64,000 nt of DNA from contig CAYLLT010000007.1 in the NCBI GenBank assembly GCA_964384465.1, positions 21,698-85,697 of the forward strand, written 5' to 3'. This DNA comes from CAYLLT01 sp964384465. Its GTDB lineage: Bacteria > Planctomycetota > Phycisphaerae > UBA1845 > PWPN01. Position numbers and translations under genes: made by a program. The notes under the pieces were generated by a model. The model ran no database searches, had not been told where the DNA came from, and saw only the letters and a program-made list of their open reading frames with translations. Shown here one piece after another: positions 44,386 to 52,634 of the stretch. Each line of letters starts with the position of its first letter. Within the stretch, counting starts at the first letter, position 1.

Positions 44386-44565
44386 CCTCACACTATTCTA
44401 TCACAAGGAATAAGTTTTCGGTACCATCCGATCGTGTTATCTTTTCGGTATTGAGCACGAGAAGGTACTGTGTTCGTTAACCATGGTTTTGTGATATGCG
44501 GGGCGCAAAGATGAATGCATGGCTTCTCACGTGGAACCCGAGTCTATCCAATTCCCACTTCGCTG

Positions 44566-44805
44566 TCACGTCGTGGTTGCCATGGCATCGAGTCGTGCAA
44601 GCATCTCCTCCCGGCTCGGAGCAAATACGATGTGGCCGTGGCAGTCCAGTTCTACATCGCCCACCACCATGTCGCCACGGTTTGTTCGGCAGTAAATGGG
44701 CACTGACCACCGCTGCGTCGCAGCGTCAAACGAAGGATTGCCCGGACGAGTCATGTGACCAATGTTATCTACTAGGAAATCCCGGACACGCCTCAAGGGG
44801 TCCAT
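44566..44805 (-). CDS. 79-residue protein of unknown function next to a C39-like gene
   Basis: Starts at ATG 44805, overlapping the preceding C39-like frame by 13 bp. MDPLRRVRDFLVDNIGHMTR, WSVPIYCRTNRGDMVVGDVE, DCHGHIVFAPSREEMLARLD. A compact alpha/beta protein with a central strand pattern. The coupling suggests it works with the peptidase-like partner; function unknown. Confidence 0.55.
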   Translation of the reverse strand: MDPLRRVRDFLVDNIGHMTRPGNPSFDAATQRWSVPIYCRTNRGDMVVGDVELDCHGHIVFAPSREEMLARLDAMATTT

Positions 44806-45254
44806 ACACGCACTCCTCGATATCCGGCATTGGCCCAGGCGGCCAGAAAATCGTCGCATTTGGCGCGACACTCCGGACCATCAGCCGGGTCATGAAACAT
44901 GACTTCGTCCTGATCGCGAGCCAGGCATACCACAAAATGCCACTGGAACATCGGCCCGCCGTAGAGGCTCGCTGCATCTATCATAGCGACAAACGGCACC
45001 AGGTTCGACAGGGCCGCGATGGCCGCCGGCTCGGTGAGGACCGGCAGCGCTTCCGCGTTCAGGCCAAATGCTCGGGTGCCTTGGACCAAATCCTGCACGG
45101 TACAGCCCAGAGGGGTGACCCCGCAGTGTTGAGCAATGGTAGCCTCATCCTGCGAGACGCCAAGCGAAGCAAACAACATTCACAGACAAGCCGCCCCGCA
45201 GGTCTGTTCAGATGACTGAAAGAAGTGCGGGACGGTCATCTCGTGTACCTTCAT
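44793..45254 (-). pseudogene. C39/papain-like peptidase gene interrupted by a TGA codon
   Basis: Read from ATG 45254 the frame gives MKVHEMTVPHFFQSSEQTCG with AACL, then TGA at 45180-45182, then MLFASLGVSQDEATIAQHCG and continues to 44793 with FQWHFVVCLARD, EVMFHDPADG. The QTCGAACL block is the catalytic-Cys motif of C39-like double-glycine peptidases; the later His (FQWHFVV) and Asp (FHDPADG) follow. Only the part after the TGA remains as an intact frame (ATG 45179), so any product made from it lacks the catalytic Cys. Confidence 0.75.
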
Positions 45255-45294
45255 CAGCAGTCATCGGCAGCAACGGCGACCGCGGCAGCCGTTA

Positions 45295-45313
45295 CACCGG
45301 CGAGACGCCGGTG
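45295..45313. repeat. short palindrome CACCGGCG-AGA-CGCCGGTG
   Basis: 8-bp perfect arms in the gap between the MetE-like gene end and the C39-like gene start; one of the short palindrome families of this genome. Confidence 0.7.
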
Positions 45314-45322
45314 CCACACAAA

Positions 45323-46528
45323 TCACCGCTTCGCCGTCTTCGGCACGATGTCGAGCTGGAGCTTCGGGTCGGCGGCGGGGATGTAGGTGGCTTCGAGGCC
45401 GAGCTCCTTGCGGACGATGTTGCAGCCCTGGGCGATCGAACTCGCCTTGTAGAAAGCGATCTCGCGGTTGCAGCCCTGGCGGCCGAAGCCGCAGTCGCTG
45501 CTGACAATGAGCTGCTCTGGGGCGATGTGCTTGAGCGCCTTGCGGATTTCGCCGGCGACATCGTCGGGGCGATCGGCCTGAAGCGTGCGGTGGCTCACCG
45601 CGCCGATGCAGATCTTCTTGGGCAGCTTGCCTTTCATCGAGCCGAACAGCTCGATGTCCTTAAACCCGCGGTCCTTCGTCTCGATCGTCCACACGTCGCC
45701 CTTCATCTCGTTGAGATATAGTTCGAGCGAGGCGGCGTAACTGGTGTCCTCCATCACCCGCTGCATGTTCGGGTTGCCCCAGCAGGTGTGGATCCAGATT
45801 TCGATATCGTCCAGCCCCTGCACCTCGCGGTTGTAGCACTCGATCATGAACTTCACCTTGTCGCTCTTGGCCCCGAACGCGTTGGCCATGAAATGCAGCG
45901 TCGGCTCCTCGATCTGGATGCACTTGCACCCGGCGTCGCGCAGGGCGAGCAGCTCCTTGTTCATCGCGACGGCCATGTCCCACACCACCTCGTTGTTGTC
46001 CTTGTACTTGGGCGTGTGGATGTCGAGGAACAGGCCCATGACCTGCGAGCAGCAGGTGCCGAAGCGGACGGGCTTGCGCGTCTTGGCCTGGGCCATCCGC
46101 CAGATCTTGGCGTAATCGAGCGATCGGTGCTCGATTTTGTCGGTCACGTGCGGCCAGCGCCAGCCGGTGTAGATCTCGTTGAGCAGCGTGCCGGCCGGGT
46201 ACTTGAGCCAGACCGAGCGCGTCTCCTCTGATTGGAGGTAATCCCCTTCAAAGCCGGCCCACCGCTGGATCGGGTAGTGATGCCACGACCGCCCGGCGAA
46301 GTCCTCGTCGCAGTGGAAGTCGCCGTGCGTGAGGATGTCCAGCCCGGCCCGCTCCTCGTCGCTGATCACGACGGCCAGCGCGTCCTGGAACTTCTCGCGG
46401 AAGCGAATGTCCATCATGCACGTGTCCAGCGGCCGGGCCCACATGCTCATGTCGAACCATCGCGGCCGCGGCCACGAACCGGTCACCGTACTGGGCAGCA
46501 TCAGGTCTTTGGTGATGGTGAATGCCAT
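45323..46528 (-). CDS. MetE-C-type (cobalamin-independent) methionine synthase-like protein
   Basis: 401 residues from ATG 46528 with AAGGGGAT upstream. A single TIM barrel like the C-terminal half of MetE: LPSTVTGSWPRPRWFD, DILTHGDFHCDEDF, CIQIEEPTLHF, EIWIHTCWGNPN (zinc His and Cys), AVSHRTLQADRPDDVAGEI and VSSDCGFGRQG (second zinc Cys). Stand-alone barrel forms transfer methyl groups from a corrinoid or other donor to thiols rather than from polyglutamyl folate. The exact donor and acceptor are uncertain. Confidence 0.85.
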   Translation of the reverse strand: MAFTITKDLMLPSTVTGSWPRPRWFDMSMWARPLDTCMMDIRFREKFQDALAVVISDEERAGLDILTHGDFHCDEDFAGRSWHHYPIQRWAGFEGDYLQSEETRSVWLKYPAGTLLNEIYTGWRWPHVTDKIEHRSLDYAKIWRMAQAKTRKPVRFGTCCSQVMGLFLDIHTPKYKDNNEVVWDMAVAMNKELLALRDAGCKCIQIEEPTLHFMANAFGAKSDKVKFMIECYNREVQGLDDIEIWIHTCWGNPNMQRVMEDTSYAASLELYLNEMKGDVWTIETKDRGFKDIELFGSMKGKLPKKICIGAVSHRTLQADRPDDVAGEIRKALKHIAPEQLIVSSDCGFGRQGCNREIAFYKASSIAQGCNIVRKELGLEATYIPAADPKLQLDIVPKTAKR

Positions 46529-46561
46529 GACGATCCCCTTCGCAAGAAAGCGACAGATACC

Positions 46562-46713
46562 ACTGGTGCGAGATTCCGATCTCGCACCTTTTCATGCTCG
46601 GCTGGTGCGATCCCGACGTACGTCGGGACTATCTCGCACCCTCCACGCGGGGTTCCCATCCTGCGGGAATGGTTTCCCGCCAACGGCGGTGCGAGAAAGG
46701 GTTCCCGCACCAG
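46562..46713. repeat. cluster of GGTGCGA / TCTCGCACC inverted repeats
   Basis: At least two hairpin units (CTGGTGCGAGATTCCGATCT start; GGTGCGATCCCGACGTACGT start) and a final GTTCCCGCACCAGC end. The same unit occurs inside polA at 61426. This explains most of the 349-bp gap between the metE-like gene and the AbrB gene. Confidence 0.85.
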
Positions 46714-46797
46714 CGAGTCAGGATGGAACTCGCCCCCGACAACTCGCCGGGTATGGTAAATCACGGCGGCGGGTTCGTCGAGTCGAAGGTTCCAATG

Positions 46798-46824
46798 GAG
46801 CCGCGGGCTTCAAGCCCACGGCTC
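46798..46824. repeat. short palindrome AGCCGCGGGCTTCAAGCCCA family
   Basis: GAGCCGCGGGCTT-CA-AGCCCACGGCTC inverted repeat 54 bases before the AbrB-type antitoxin start. Confidence 0.85.
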
Positions 46825-46877
46825 TTTGATTCATCGAAACGAGTGTTCGAGTTATAATGGCCTTGAGAGGTGTTTTT

Positions 46878-47102
46878 ATGCGCAAGCGATTGACCACCAT
46901 CGGTTCGAGTCTGGGGATCATCATCGACAAGCCGATTCTCGATCTACTGAAGATCACGCCGGAGACCGAGATCGACATCGAGACGGACGGGGAGAACCTG
47001 GTGCTTAAACCAGTGCGCACGGCTGAGAGAGCGCGGGTCAAGGAAGCACTCGACCGCGTCGTGCATCGCCATGGTAAAAGCCTGAGGAAGCTCGCAGAAT
47101 GA
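46878..47102 (+). CDS. SpoVT/AbrB (MazE-like) antitoxin
   Basis: 74 residues from ATG 46878, with AGAGGTG 5 bases upstream. MRKRLTTIGSSLGIIIDKPI and LLKITPETEIDIETDGENLV are the swapped-hairpin AbrB DNA-binding fold. The C-terminal helix (ALDRVVHRHGKSLRKLAE) would bind the toxin. Its stop overlaps the doc start by 4 bp. Confidence 0.88.
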   Translation: MRKRLTTIGSSLGIIIDKPILDLLKITPETEIDIETDGENLVLKPVRTAERARVKEALDRVVHRHGKSLRKLAE

Positions 47103-47503
47103 CCCCGGCGGGCCAGGCAGAGCCGGTGTTCCTCTCGGAAGAGGACGTGTTACTCACCCACACGCAGATGATCGAGCTGTACGGCGGCTCGCCTGGTGTG
47201 CGCGATTTGGGGATGTTGCAGTCCGCACTGGCGCAACCCTGCGCAGCTTTCGGCGGCCAGTATCTTCACGAAGACCTATTCGCGATGGCCGCCGCCTACA
47301 TCTTCCACATCGCCATGAACCATCCGTTCATCGACGGCAACAAACGCGCGGCTCTCGCCGCAGCGTTAACGTTTCTCGATCTGAATGGGATTCAACTTTA
47401 CGAGCAGGGCCTCGAACTTGCGGACATGGTGCTGGAAATGATAACGGAACATCGCGACAAGAAATGGGTGGCCGAGCAGCTATTGAAGAGAACCCAGCCC
47501 TAA
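47099..47503 (+). CDS. Doc/Fic-family toxin (death-on-curing protein)
   Basis: 134 residues. The Fic core motif HPFIDGNKRAAL (catalytic His, phosphate-binding GNKR) is intact, preceded by LLTHTQMIELYGGSPGVRD and LHEDLFAMAAAYIFHIAMNH. Doc toxins phosphorylate EF-Tu and stop translation. It is translationally coupled to an AbrB-type antitoxin instead of the classical Phd. The 3' end overlaps the convergent membrane-protein gene by 4 bp. Confidence 0.9.
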   Translation: MTPAGQAEPVFLSEEDVLLTHTQMIELYGGSPGVRDLGMLQSALAQPCAAFGGQYLHEDLFAMAAAYIFHIAMNHPFIDGNKRAALAAALTFLDLNGIQLYEQGLELADMVLEMITEHRDKKWVAEQLLKRTQP

Positions 47504-48330
47504 CTCATTGTGAGTCGGCGGTCTTTGTCGCTGGGAATGAAATGAAGTGCCGCCATTGTGGCGAGAGAGATAGTCAGCGACAGGACGATGCTGCCTGTCA
47601 TCCAGGCCGGTGAGTGCCTCGATATCCAGCCTATCAGGGCGCCGCCGCAAACGAGAATTGGGCCCGGCAAAGTGGCGATACGACCCACCTCTTCGGCGTA
47701 TCGCCAGTCCGCCGGCGTTTGGCCGGGTTGAAGGGCGGGCCGAGCAGTCCCGCACTCGGGACATCTATTTCGGCCGGCAACATCACGGATATAACCGCAG
47801 GCTGGGCACAACCAATTGGTGCTCCGCTTCCAGCGTTTGATCGTGTCGTCCAACCGCGCCTGGAAGGCCATCACCAAGAGCGGGCCGAAGGCGAGCGGAA
47901 CCAGTAAAGACAGGTAAACGGTTGCGAAGCGCTGCGAGATCCCTGGAATAAGGAGCTGGGCGGATATGCCCAGTCCGAAGGCGATCAGGACGATCCATTC
48001 GATGGCGATCAAAACAGGCAACCACCTGGCGAGGCGAGTCCCGCGGCCCAGCAAGTCGATTGGATCCAAGGAAGCCATGCTCCCCCGCCAAAGCTCCCTG
48101 TAGAAAATACGGTCAAAGAATCGATTCCAGGCGGCTTCGCAGAACCGGAAGATGGCACTGTGACGCAGGAGTCGCAAGATCGAAACGAATAGGAACCGGA
48201 TGATTCTGAAGATCAGGATCAGCAGCCAGCATGGAATCACCAGAAGAAGTAAGGGAAGCAGCGCGATTCCCACGGTAATGGAACGGTGGCGCCAGCGTCG
48301 GTATGCAGCGCGAAGCATATCTATGGACAT
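47500..48330 (-). CDS. multi-helix membrane protein with a zinc ribbon
   Basis: 276 residues. Helices at about 18-52, 103-125, 133-155 and two near the C-terminus flank a cytosolic zinc ribbon, LCPACGYIRDVAGRNRCPEC. Similar ribbons occur in many Phycisphaerae membrane proteins; function unknown. It is 9 bases downstream of nadA and probably co-transcribed with it. Confidence 0.65.
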   Translation of the reverse strand: MSIDMLRAAYRRWRHRSITVGIALLPLLLLVIPCWLLILIFRIIRFLFVSILRLLRHSAIFRFCEAAWNRFFDRIFYRELWRGSMASLDPIDLLGRGTRLARWLPVLIAIEWIVLIAFGLGISAQLLIPGISQRFATVYLSLLVPLAFGPLLVMAFQARLDDTIKRWKRSTNWLCPACGYIRDVAGRNRCPECGTARPALQPGQTPADWRYAEEVGRIATLPGPILVCGGALIGWISRHSPAWMTGSIVLSLTISLATMAALHFIPSDKDRRLTMS

Positions 48331-48339
48331 TATACAAGA

Positions 48340-49611
48340 TTACTTTGCCGCGACCGGTTGCGGGTTGACGTTTTCGAGCATGCGCTGGAGGGCGACGACG
48401 GCCCAGTGGCGCGTGTCGGGATCGACCTTGATCTGGTTGACGATGCGGCCGGCGGCGAGTTCGTCGAGGCACCAGAGCAGGTGCCGCTGGTCGATGCGGT
48501 ACATGGTGGTACACAGGCACTGCATGCCGGCCAGTGAATGGATCGACTTTATGCCGGCGTACTTGTTGGCCAGGCGGTTCACGAGGTGCATCTCGGTGCC
48601 GACGGCCCAGCGCGAGCCGGCGGGGGCGCTCTCCAGCGTGCGGATGATGTACTCGGTGCTGCCGGCCAGGTCGGCCTTCTGCACCACTTCCCACTTGCAC
48701 TCCGGGTGAACGAGGATCTTGCACTCGGGGTCGGCGGCGCGGATCTGATCGCAGTGCTTCTCGGTGAACAGGCCGTGGACGCTACAGTGGCCCTTCCAGA
48801 GGAAGAACTTGGCCTCACGGACCTGCTGGTCCGAGAGGGATTGCGAATTGCGGATTGCGGATTGCGGATTGATTTCCGATTTCCGATTTCCGATTTCCGA
48901 TTGCGAAACGAGATCTCCCCCTCTCCCAGTCTCCCCCTCTCCCCCTCTTTCGTGATCGGCGTTGGGATCGTATACGACCATCGATTCGAGCGGGTAGCCC
49001 ATCGCATAGGCGGTGTTGCGGCCGAGGTGCTGGTCGGGGAGGAAGATGACCTTCTCGCCCTGCGTCAGCGCCCACTCCAGCACCTTGCGGGCGTTCGAGC
49101 TGGTGCAGCAGGCGCCGTCATGAGCGCCGCAGAAGGCCTTGATGCTGGCGGCACTGTTGACGTAGGTGATGGGGATGATTTTCTCGTCGGTGACGCTGGT
49201 GAGATGGTCCCATGCGTCTTCGAGTTGCTCGATGGCGGCCATATCGGCCATGCTGCAACCGGCGGAGAGGTCGGGGAGGATGACGATGACTTCTCGACTC
49301 CCCCTGGCCTCCCCTTCGTAAGGGGGGGAAGCCGTGCGTGGGGTGTTGGTGAGGATGTCGGCCGATTCGGCCATGAAGTGTACGCCGCAGAAGACGACGA
49401 ACTCGGCGTCCGCCTGCTGGGCGGCGAGCTGGCTGAGCCGCAGGCTGTCGCCGGTGAAGTCGGCGAACTGAATCACGTCGTCCTGCTGGTAGTGATGGCC
49501 GAGGATGACCAGCCGCTTACCGAACGCCCGCTTGTGCGTGCGGATCCGCTCGGCCATCTCCGTGTCGGAGAGGCCGGCGTAGGCCGGCGGCAAGGGCGGC
49601 TGGAACAACAT
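48340..49611 (-). CDS. nadA: quinolinate synthase A with two extra inserts
   Basis: 423 residues from ATG 49611. NadA condenses iminoaspartate with dihydroxyacetone phosphate to quinolinate, using a 4Fe-4S cluster. Motifs: LVILGHHYQQDDVIQFADF, VVFCGVHFMAESADIL, LPDLSAGCSMAD, YVNSAASIKA, CCTSSNA, FLPDQHLGRNTA, LWKGHCSVHG, VHPECKWEV and AGMQCLCTTM; the cluster cysteines are present. Two family-foreign stretches are read through: residues about 91-109 (PRTASPPYEGEARGS, from a palindrome) and about 218-257 (ERGGEGETGRGG...SAIRNSQS, from a low-complexity tract). Confidence 0.93.
   Translation of the reverse strand: MLFQPPLPPAYAGLSDTEMAERIRTHKRAFGKRLVILGHHYQQDDVIQFADFTGDSLRLSQLAAQQADAEFVVFCGVHFMAESADILTNTPRTASPPYEGEARGSREVIVILPDLSAGCSMADMAAIEQLEDAWDHLTSVTDEKIIPITYVNSAASIKAFCGAHDGACCTSSNARKVLEWALTQGEKVIFLPDQHLGRNTAYAMGYPLESMVVYDPNADHERGGEGETGRGGDLVSQSEIGNRKSEINPQSAIRNSQSLSDQQVREAKFFLWKGHCSVHGLFTEKHCDQIRAADPECKILVHPECKWEVVQKADLAGSTEYIIRTLESAPAGSRWAVGTEMHLVNRLANKYAGIKSIHSLAGMQCLCTTMYRIDQRHLLWCLDELAAGRIVNQIKVDPDTRHWAVVALQRMLENVNPQPVAAK
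48842..48956. repeat. low-complexity tandem tract inside nadA
   Basis: Repeated GGATTGC units, then repeated GATTTCC units, then CTCTCCC/CCCCCTC runs. It is in frame in nadA. The GGATTGC part is the complement of the tract at 27844-27870. Confidence 0.85.
49298..49340. repeat. C-rich/G-rich palindromic insert inside nadA
   Basis: CCCCCTGGCCTCCCCTTCGT then AAGGGGGGGAAGCC; C-rich and G-rich arms can pair. Encodes TASPPYEGEARGS in nadA. Confidence 0.75.
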
Positions 49612-49727
49612 TCGTCGAACTCCCCGTGAGTAAATGCTGCCGTTCAAGTATAGCCGGATGGGCCGGAACCTACCACGGATGGAGCAGATTCGCACGATTC
49701 AGGCGGGTGCCTTCACGCGCGTCATTC

Positions 49728-49798
49728 AGGACCGCGGCAACTTGTTGCCGCACTTGGCCGCCTGACACGCCATTGCGGCAACAAGTTGCCGCGGTCCT
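49728..49798. repeat. inverted repeat, GCGGCAACTTGTTGCCGC family (intergenic)
   Basis: Same ends (AGGACCGCGGCAAC...GTTGCCGCGGTCCT) as the copy at 23647-23716 but a different centre. Between divergent nadA and the sulfatase gene. Confidence 0.9.
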
Positions 49799-49879
49799 AT
49801 GGCCTCACTTCCCCCTCCGCCTGTCCCCATTTACAGTGATTGGGCACGTGTCCGCATTGAATCGTGAATCGGAGGAAGC

Positions 49880-51349
49880 ATGAATCGACACACTTATCGG
49901 TTGTCACGGTGGGCGCTGCTCATCGCCTGCGGTCAACTTCCGGCGACGGCACCAGCCGCCAATCGTGCGGCGACGCAGCCCGCCGTCGGCCGTCTCAATA
50001 TTCTGCTAATCACCGCCGACGACATGAACTTCGACTGTCTCGGCGTCACCGGCTGCAAGATTCCGGGCATCTCGCCGCACGTGGACAAGCTCGCGTCGGA
50101 GGGCGTGCGGTTCAACCTGGCCCACGTGACGGTGGCAGTGTGCCAGCCGTGTCGATCCGTGCTGATGACGGGGCGGTATCCATTTCACAGCGGCGCGTTG
50201 GGCTTTGAGCCGATTCGGCACAACGTCCCGACGCTCGGCGAATCGCTTCGCGCGGCCGGCTACATGAACGGTATCTTCGCCAAGGTCGGCCACCTCCAGC
50301 CGCTCGAAAAGTTCCGTTGGGACGTGGTCGTACAGGCCGAGCAACTGGGTGCGGGCCGCGACCCCGAGCTTTACTATCAATCGACCAGGAGTTTTATCGA
50401 AAAAGCCAAATCCGAGGGCAAGCCCTTCTTCCTCATGGCCAACTCGCAGGACCCCCATCGGCCCTTCGCTGGCAGCGAATCGCCGCAGCGCGCCGTGAAC
50501 CCCAGGAGACCGCGGGCCCAGGCAGCCGGTGCTTCAGCAAACAAATCGTACTCGCCGGAGGACGTCGAAGTCCCCTGCTTCCTGCCCGATCTGCCCGCGA
50601 TTCGCAGGGAACTCGCCCAATACTACACGTCCGTTCACCGCTGCGACGAAACCGTGGGGCAGATTCTTCGCGCGCTCGATGAGGCCGGCTGCCGCGACAG
50701 CACGCTGGTCATGTTCCTGAGCGATAACGGCATGCCGTTCCCGTTCTCCAAGACGAATTGCTATCCGTTCAGCACGCGAACGCCGTGGATCGTCCGCTGG
50801 CCGGGGAAGGTGGAGCCGGGCACCATCGACACCGACCACTTCATCTCCGGCATCGACTTCATGCCGACGGTGCTGGATGTTCTGCGTCTGACACCGCCGT
50901 CGGGCATGGACGGCCGCTCCTTTCTCCCGCTGCTCAGCGGCCAGAATCAAGACGGCCGGGACCGTGTGTATACCACGTTTCATCAGACCGCCGGCCGGCA
51001 GGATTTTCCGATGCGCTGCATACAGAACAAGCGGCTCTGCTATATCTTCAACGCATGGTCCGACGGCAAGACCGTATTCAAGAACGAAGCCCGCGGGAGC
51101 CCATCGTTCAAGGCCATGGAGGCCGCGGCGAAGGGCGACCCCGCCGTCGCCGCGCGCGTTGAATTCTTTTCGCTGCGGACGCCCGAAGAGTTGTACGACT
51201 GGCAGAACGACCCGTGCTGTCTGCATAACCTCGCCCGCGACCCACAATACCAGGACGATCTGCGGAACATGCGCGAGCAGATGGCAAAAATGATGGCCGG
51301 CACCGGCGATCCGCTGGAGAAGGATTTCGACAGGATTGTCAAAAAGTGA
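49880..51349 (+). CDS. secreted type I sulfatase family protein
   Basis: 489 residues. Signal peptide to about residue 27. ILLITADDMNFD provides the metal-binding Asp pair (47-48). The C-x-P-x-R motif CQPCR (88-92) would have its Cys88 converted to formylglycine, followed by SVLMTGRYP. Later motifs: NSQDPHRPF, LVMFLSDNGMPFPFSK and RTPWIVRWPG. It hydrolyses sulfate esters of carbohydrates or similar, in the periplasm. The maturing enzyme gene is not in this window. Its end overlaps the convergent CYTH gene by 11 bp. Confidence 0.9.
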   Translation: MNRHTYRLSRWALLIACGQLPATAPAANRAATQPAVGRLNILLITADDMNFDCLGVTGCKIPGISPHVDKLASEGVRFNLAHVTVAVCQPCRSVLMTGRYPFHSGALGFEPIRHNVPTLGESLRAAGYMNGIFAKVGHLQPLEKFRWDVVVQAEQLGAGRDPELYYQSTRSFIEKAKSEGKPFFLMANSQDPHRPFAGSESPQRAVNPRRPRAQAAGASANKSYSPEDVEVPCFLPDLPAIRRELAQYYTSVHRCDETVGQILRALDEAGCRDSTLVMFLSDNGMPFPFSKTNCYPFSTRTPWIVRWPGKVEPGTIDTDHFISGIDFMPTVLDVLRLTPPSGMDGRSFLPLLSGQNQDGRDRVYTTFHQTAGRQDFPMRCIQNKRLCYIFNAWSDGKTVFKNEARGSPSFKAMEAAAKGDPAVAARVEFFSLRTPEELYDWQNDPCCLHNLARDPQYQDDLRNMREQMAKMMAGTGDPLEKDFDRIVKK

Positions 51350-51917
51350 CCCGCGGCGGCAGTTTGTGCCGGCGGCAATACTGCGTGAGCAGGGCAACGT
51401 ACGGCTCGCGGACGAGCACCGTGCCGGCCAGCCCGAGCCGGTCCTGAACCTCGCGGATGCGCTCCTCGTCCGGTCCCTCGATTTCGATGAACGTGCCGAG
51501 GTGAGGCAACTCGTCGAGTTCGACCAAGCAGTTGTCCAGCTCCCATGTCTCCCGGCGCTTCTCGAATCGTAACGCTCCCACGAACCCGAGGGATTCGAGT
51601 ATCCGCACTGCCGCATCGGGCTGATCGACACGGACTTCGATCTCCTCGCGCTTTTTCAACGGGCCGGGATGTATCGGCCCCTTGAACGTCATCGTGCCGG
51701 TGAACGGCGCTTTCGGTTCCGCCTTTCCCACTTTCTCACTTTCACACTTTCGCACGCGCAACCCGCACCCGCCGGCCAGCAGCGAATGTGTCGGATCATC
51801 GAATATGTGATTGGTCTCCAGCACCTGGCCAACGCGCTTCGCGTCGAGTTCCGACAGCCTGCCGCGTACCGCCTCATGCGAAGCGACCTTGAACTTGGCT
51901 TCGATCTCCATGCTCAT
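51339..51917 (-). CDS. CYTH-domain protein (class IV adenylate cyclase / thiamine-triphosphatase superfamily)
   Basis: 192 residues. MEIEAKFKV carries the E-x-E-x-K signature; FKGP and KKREEIEVRV, ELDELPHLGTFIEIEGP supply the acidic and basic residues of the triphosphate tunnel. Substrate (ATP, thiamine triphosphate or tripolyphosphate) cannot be decided. A low-complexity GAAAGTGTGAAAGTGAG tract (51727-51754) adds KCESEKVGKAEPK between strands. Overlaps the next gene by 4 bp. Confidence 0.85.
   Translation of the reverse strand: MSMEIEAKFKVASHEAVRGRLSELDAKRVGQVLETNHIFDDPTHSLLAGGCGLRVRKCESEKVGKAEPKAPFTGTMTFKGPIHPGPLKKREEIEVRVDQPDAAVRILESLGFVGALRFEKRRETWELDNCLVELDELPHLGTFIEIEGPDEERIREVQDRLGLAGTVLVREPYVALLTQYCRRHKLPPRVTF
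51727..51754. repeat. tandem CACTTTC/GAAAGTG low-complexity tract inside the CYTH gene
   Basis: Three to four ACTTTC(T/A)C units read in frame as CESEKVGKA on the minus strand. Confidence 0.7.
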
Positions 51918-52609
51918 ATCAACTCACTGCCACACGTTAAGCGCGGCAACACCAGAATTGCCGCGACGAGCTTGTAACAATAGCCGTTGAACGGCTCGCC
52001 GAGGCTGATGGTGAGCCAGGCCATATCGTCGTCCCGCAGGCCGGCCTCCGCTGGCGTGCACACGCCATCCGGGAGCGAGCGAAGACACCGTTGCTGCCAA
52101 ACAGGGTCTGTGAGCACCAGGTTGTACGCCCGCGGCCCCAGTTGGAACAGGACCCGCACGTGAGGATTCCCGCGATAATCCGGCGTGATCTGGAATCGAA
52201 GGCTCGATCCGGGATCCACCAGACACAAGGACGTTTTCGCGGGATGCTCGCTGAATGCGTCATAAGCGACTCGGTCGTCATCAGTGCCGAATAAGTCGGG
52301 GCCTTTCGCAACGTGAGGCTTGAGCAGGTCGATGAGCGCTCGGGTCTCGCTCGGATCGCCCCTCTGCCAGTCTGGATTTCTGAATAACCAGTTCTCAGGC
52401 TGATGCGGGGTGGGGTGATGACGGGTGACATCGACTCTGAAGGAGTCGAGAACGCCAAGCTCCGTGCCGTCGGCCATGCGGTAGTGACGGCCGGGAAACA
52501 ACGTCCCATCTTCTTCGCCGCTCACCAGGCGCATCCATCCTCCGCCGTCGCATCGCAGGCCGGCGATACAGCGCCCCTGATGCTTCCGTGAGTGGGCCAG
52601 GCAAATCAT
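51914..52609 (-). CDS. dual-OB-fold-type protein adjacent to DUF488 genes
   Basis: 231 residues from ATG 52609, giving MICLAHSRKHQGRCIAGLRC as start; the longer frame from 52750 is antisense to the DUF488 gene. It has two beta-rich halves (GRHYRMADGTELGVLDSFRV; SSLRFQITPDYRGNPHVRVL). The start and organisation match the dual OB domain proteins often encoded next to DUF488 proteins; a nucleic-acid role is possible. It follows a DUF488 gene by 25 bases and overlaps the CYTH gene by 4 bp. Confidence 0.65.
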   Translation of the reverse strand: MICLAHSRKHQGRCIAGLRCDGGGWMRLVSGEEDGTLFPGRHYRMADGTELGVLDSFRVDVTRHHPTPHQPENWLFRNPDWQRGDPSETRALIDLLKPHVAKGPDLFGTDDDRVAYDAFSEHPAKTSLCLVDPGSSLRFQITPDYRGNPHVRVLFQLGPRAYNLVLTDPVWQQRCLRSLPDGVCTPAEAGLRDDDMAWLTISLGEPFNGYCYKLVAAILVLPRLTCGSELI

Positions 52610-52634
52610 CTCGACCGCTGGCAATGGCGTTCCC

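Noticed and set aside
44477..44710. 77-codon minus-strand frame
   Set aside because: Overlaps the 79-residue gene at 44566-44805 in another frame and shows no protein-like pattern.
46529..46877. Possible SAM or cobalamin riboswitch upstream of the metE-like gene
   Set aside because: The hairpins there are copies of a dispersed repeat also found inside polA, and I found no riboswitch core sequence.
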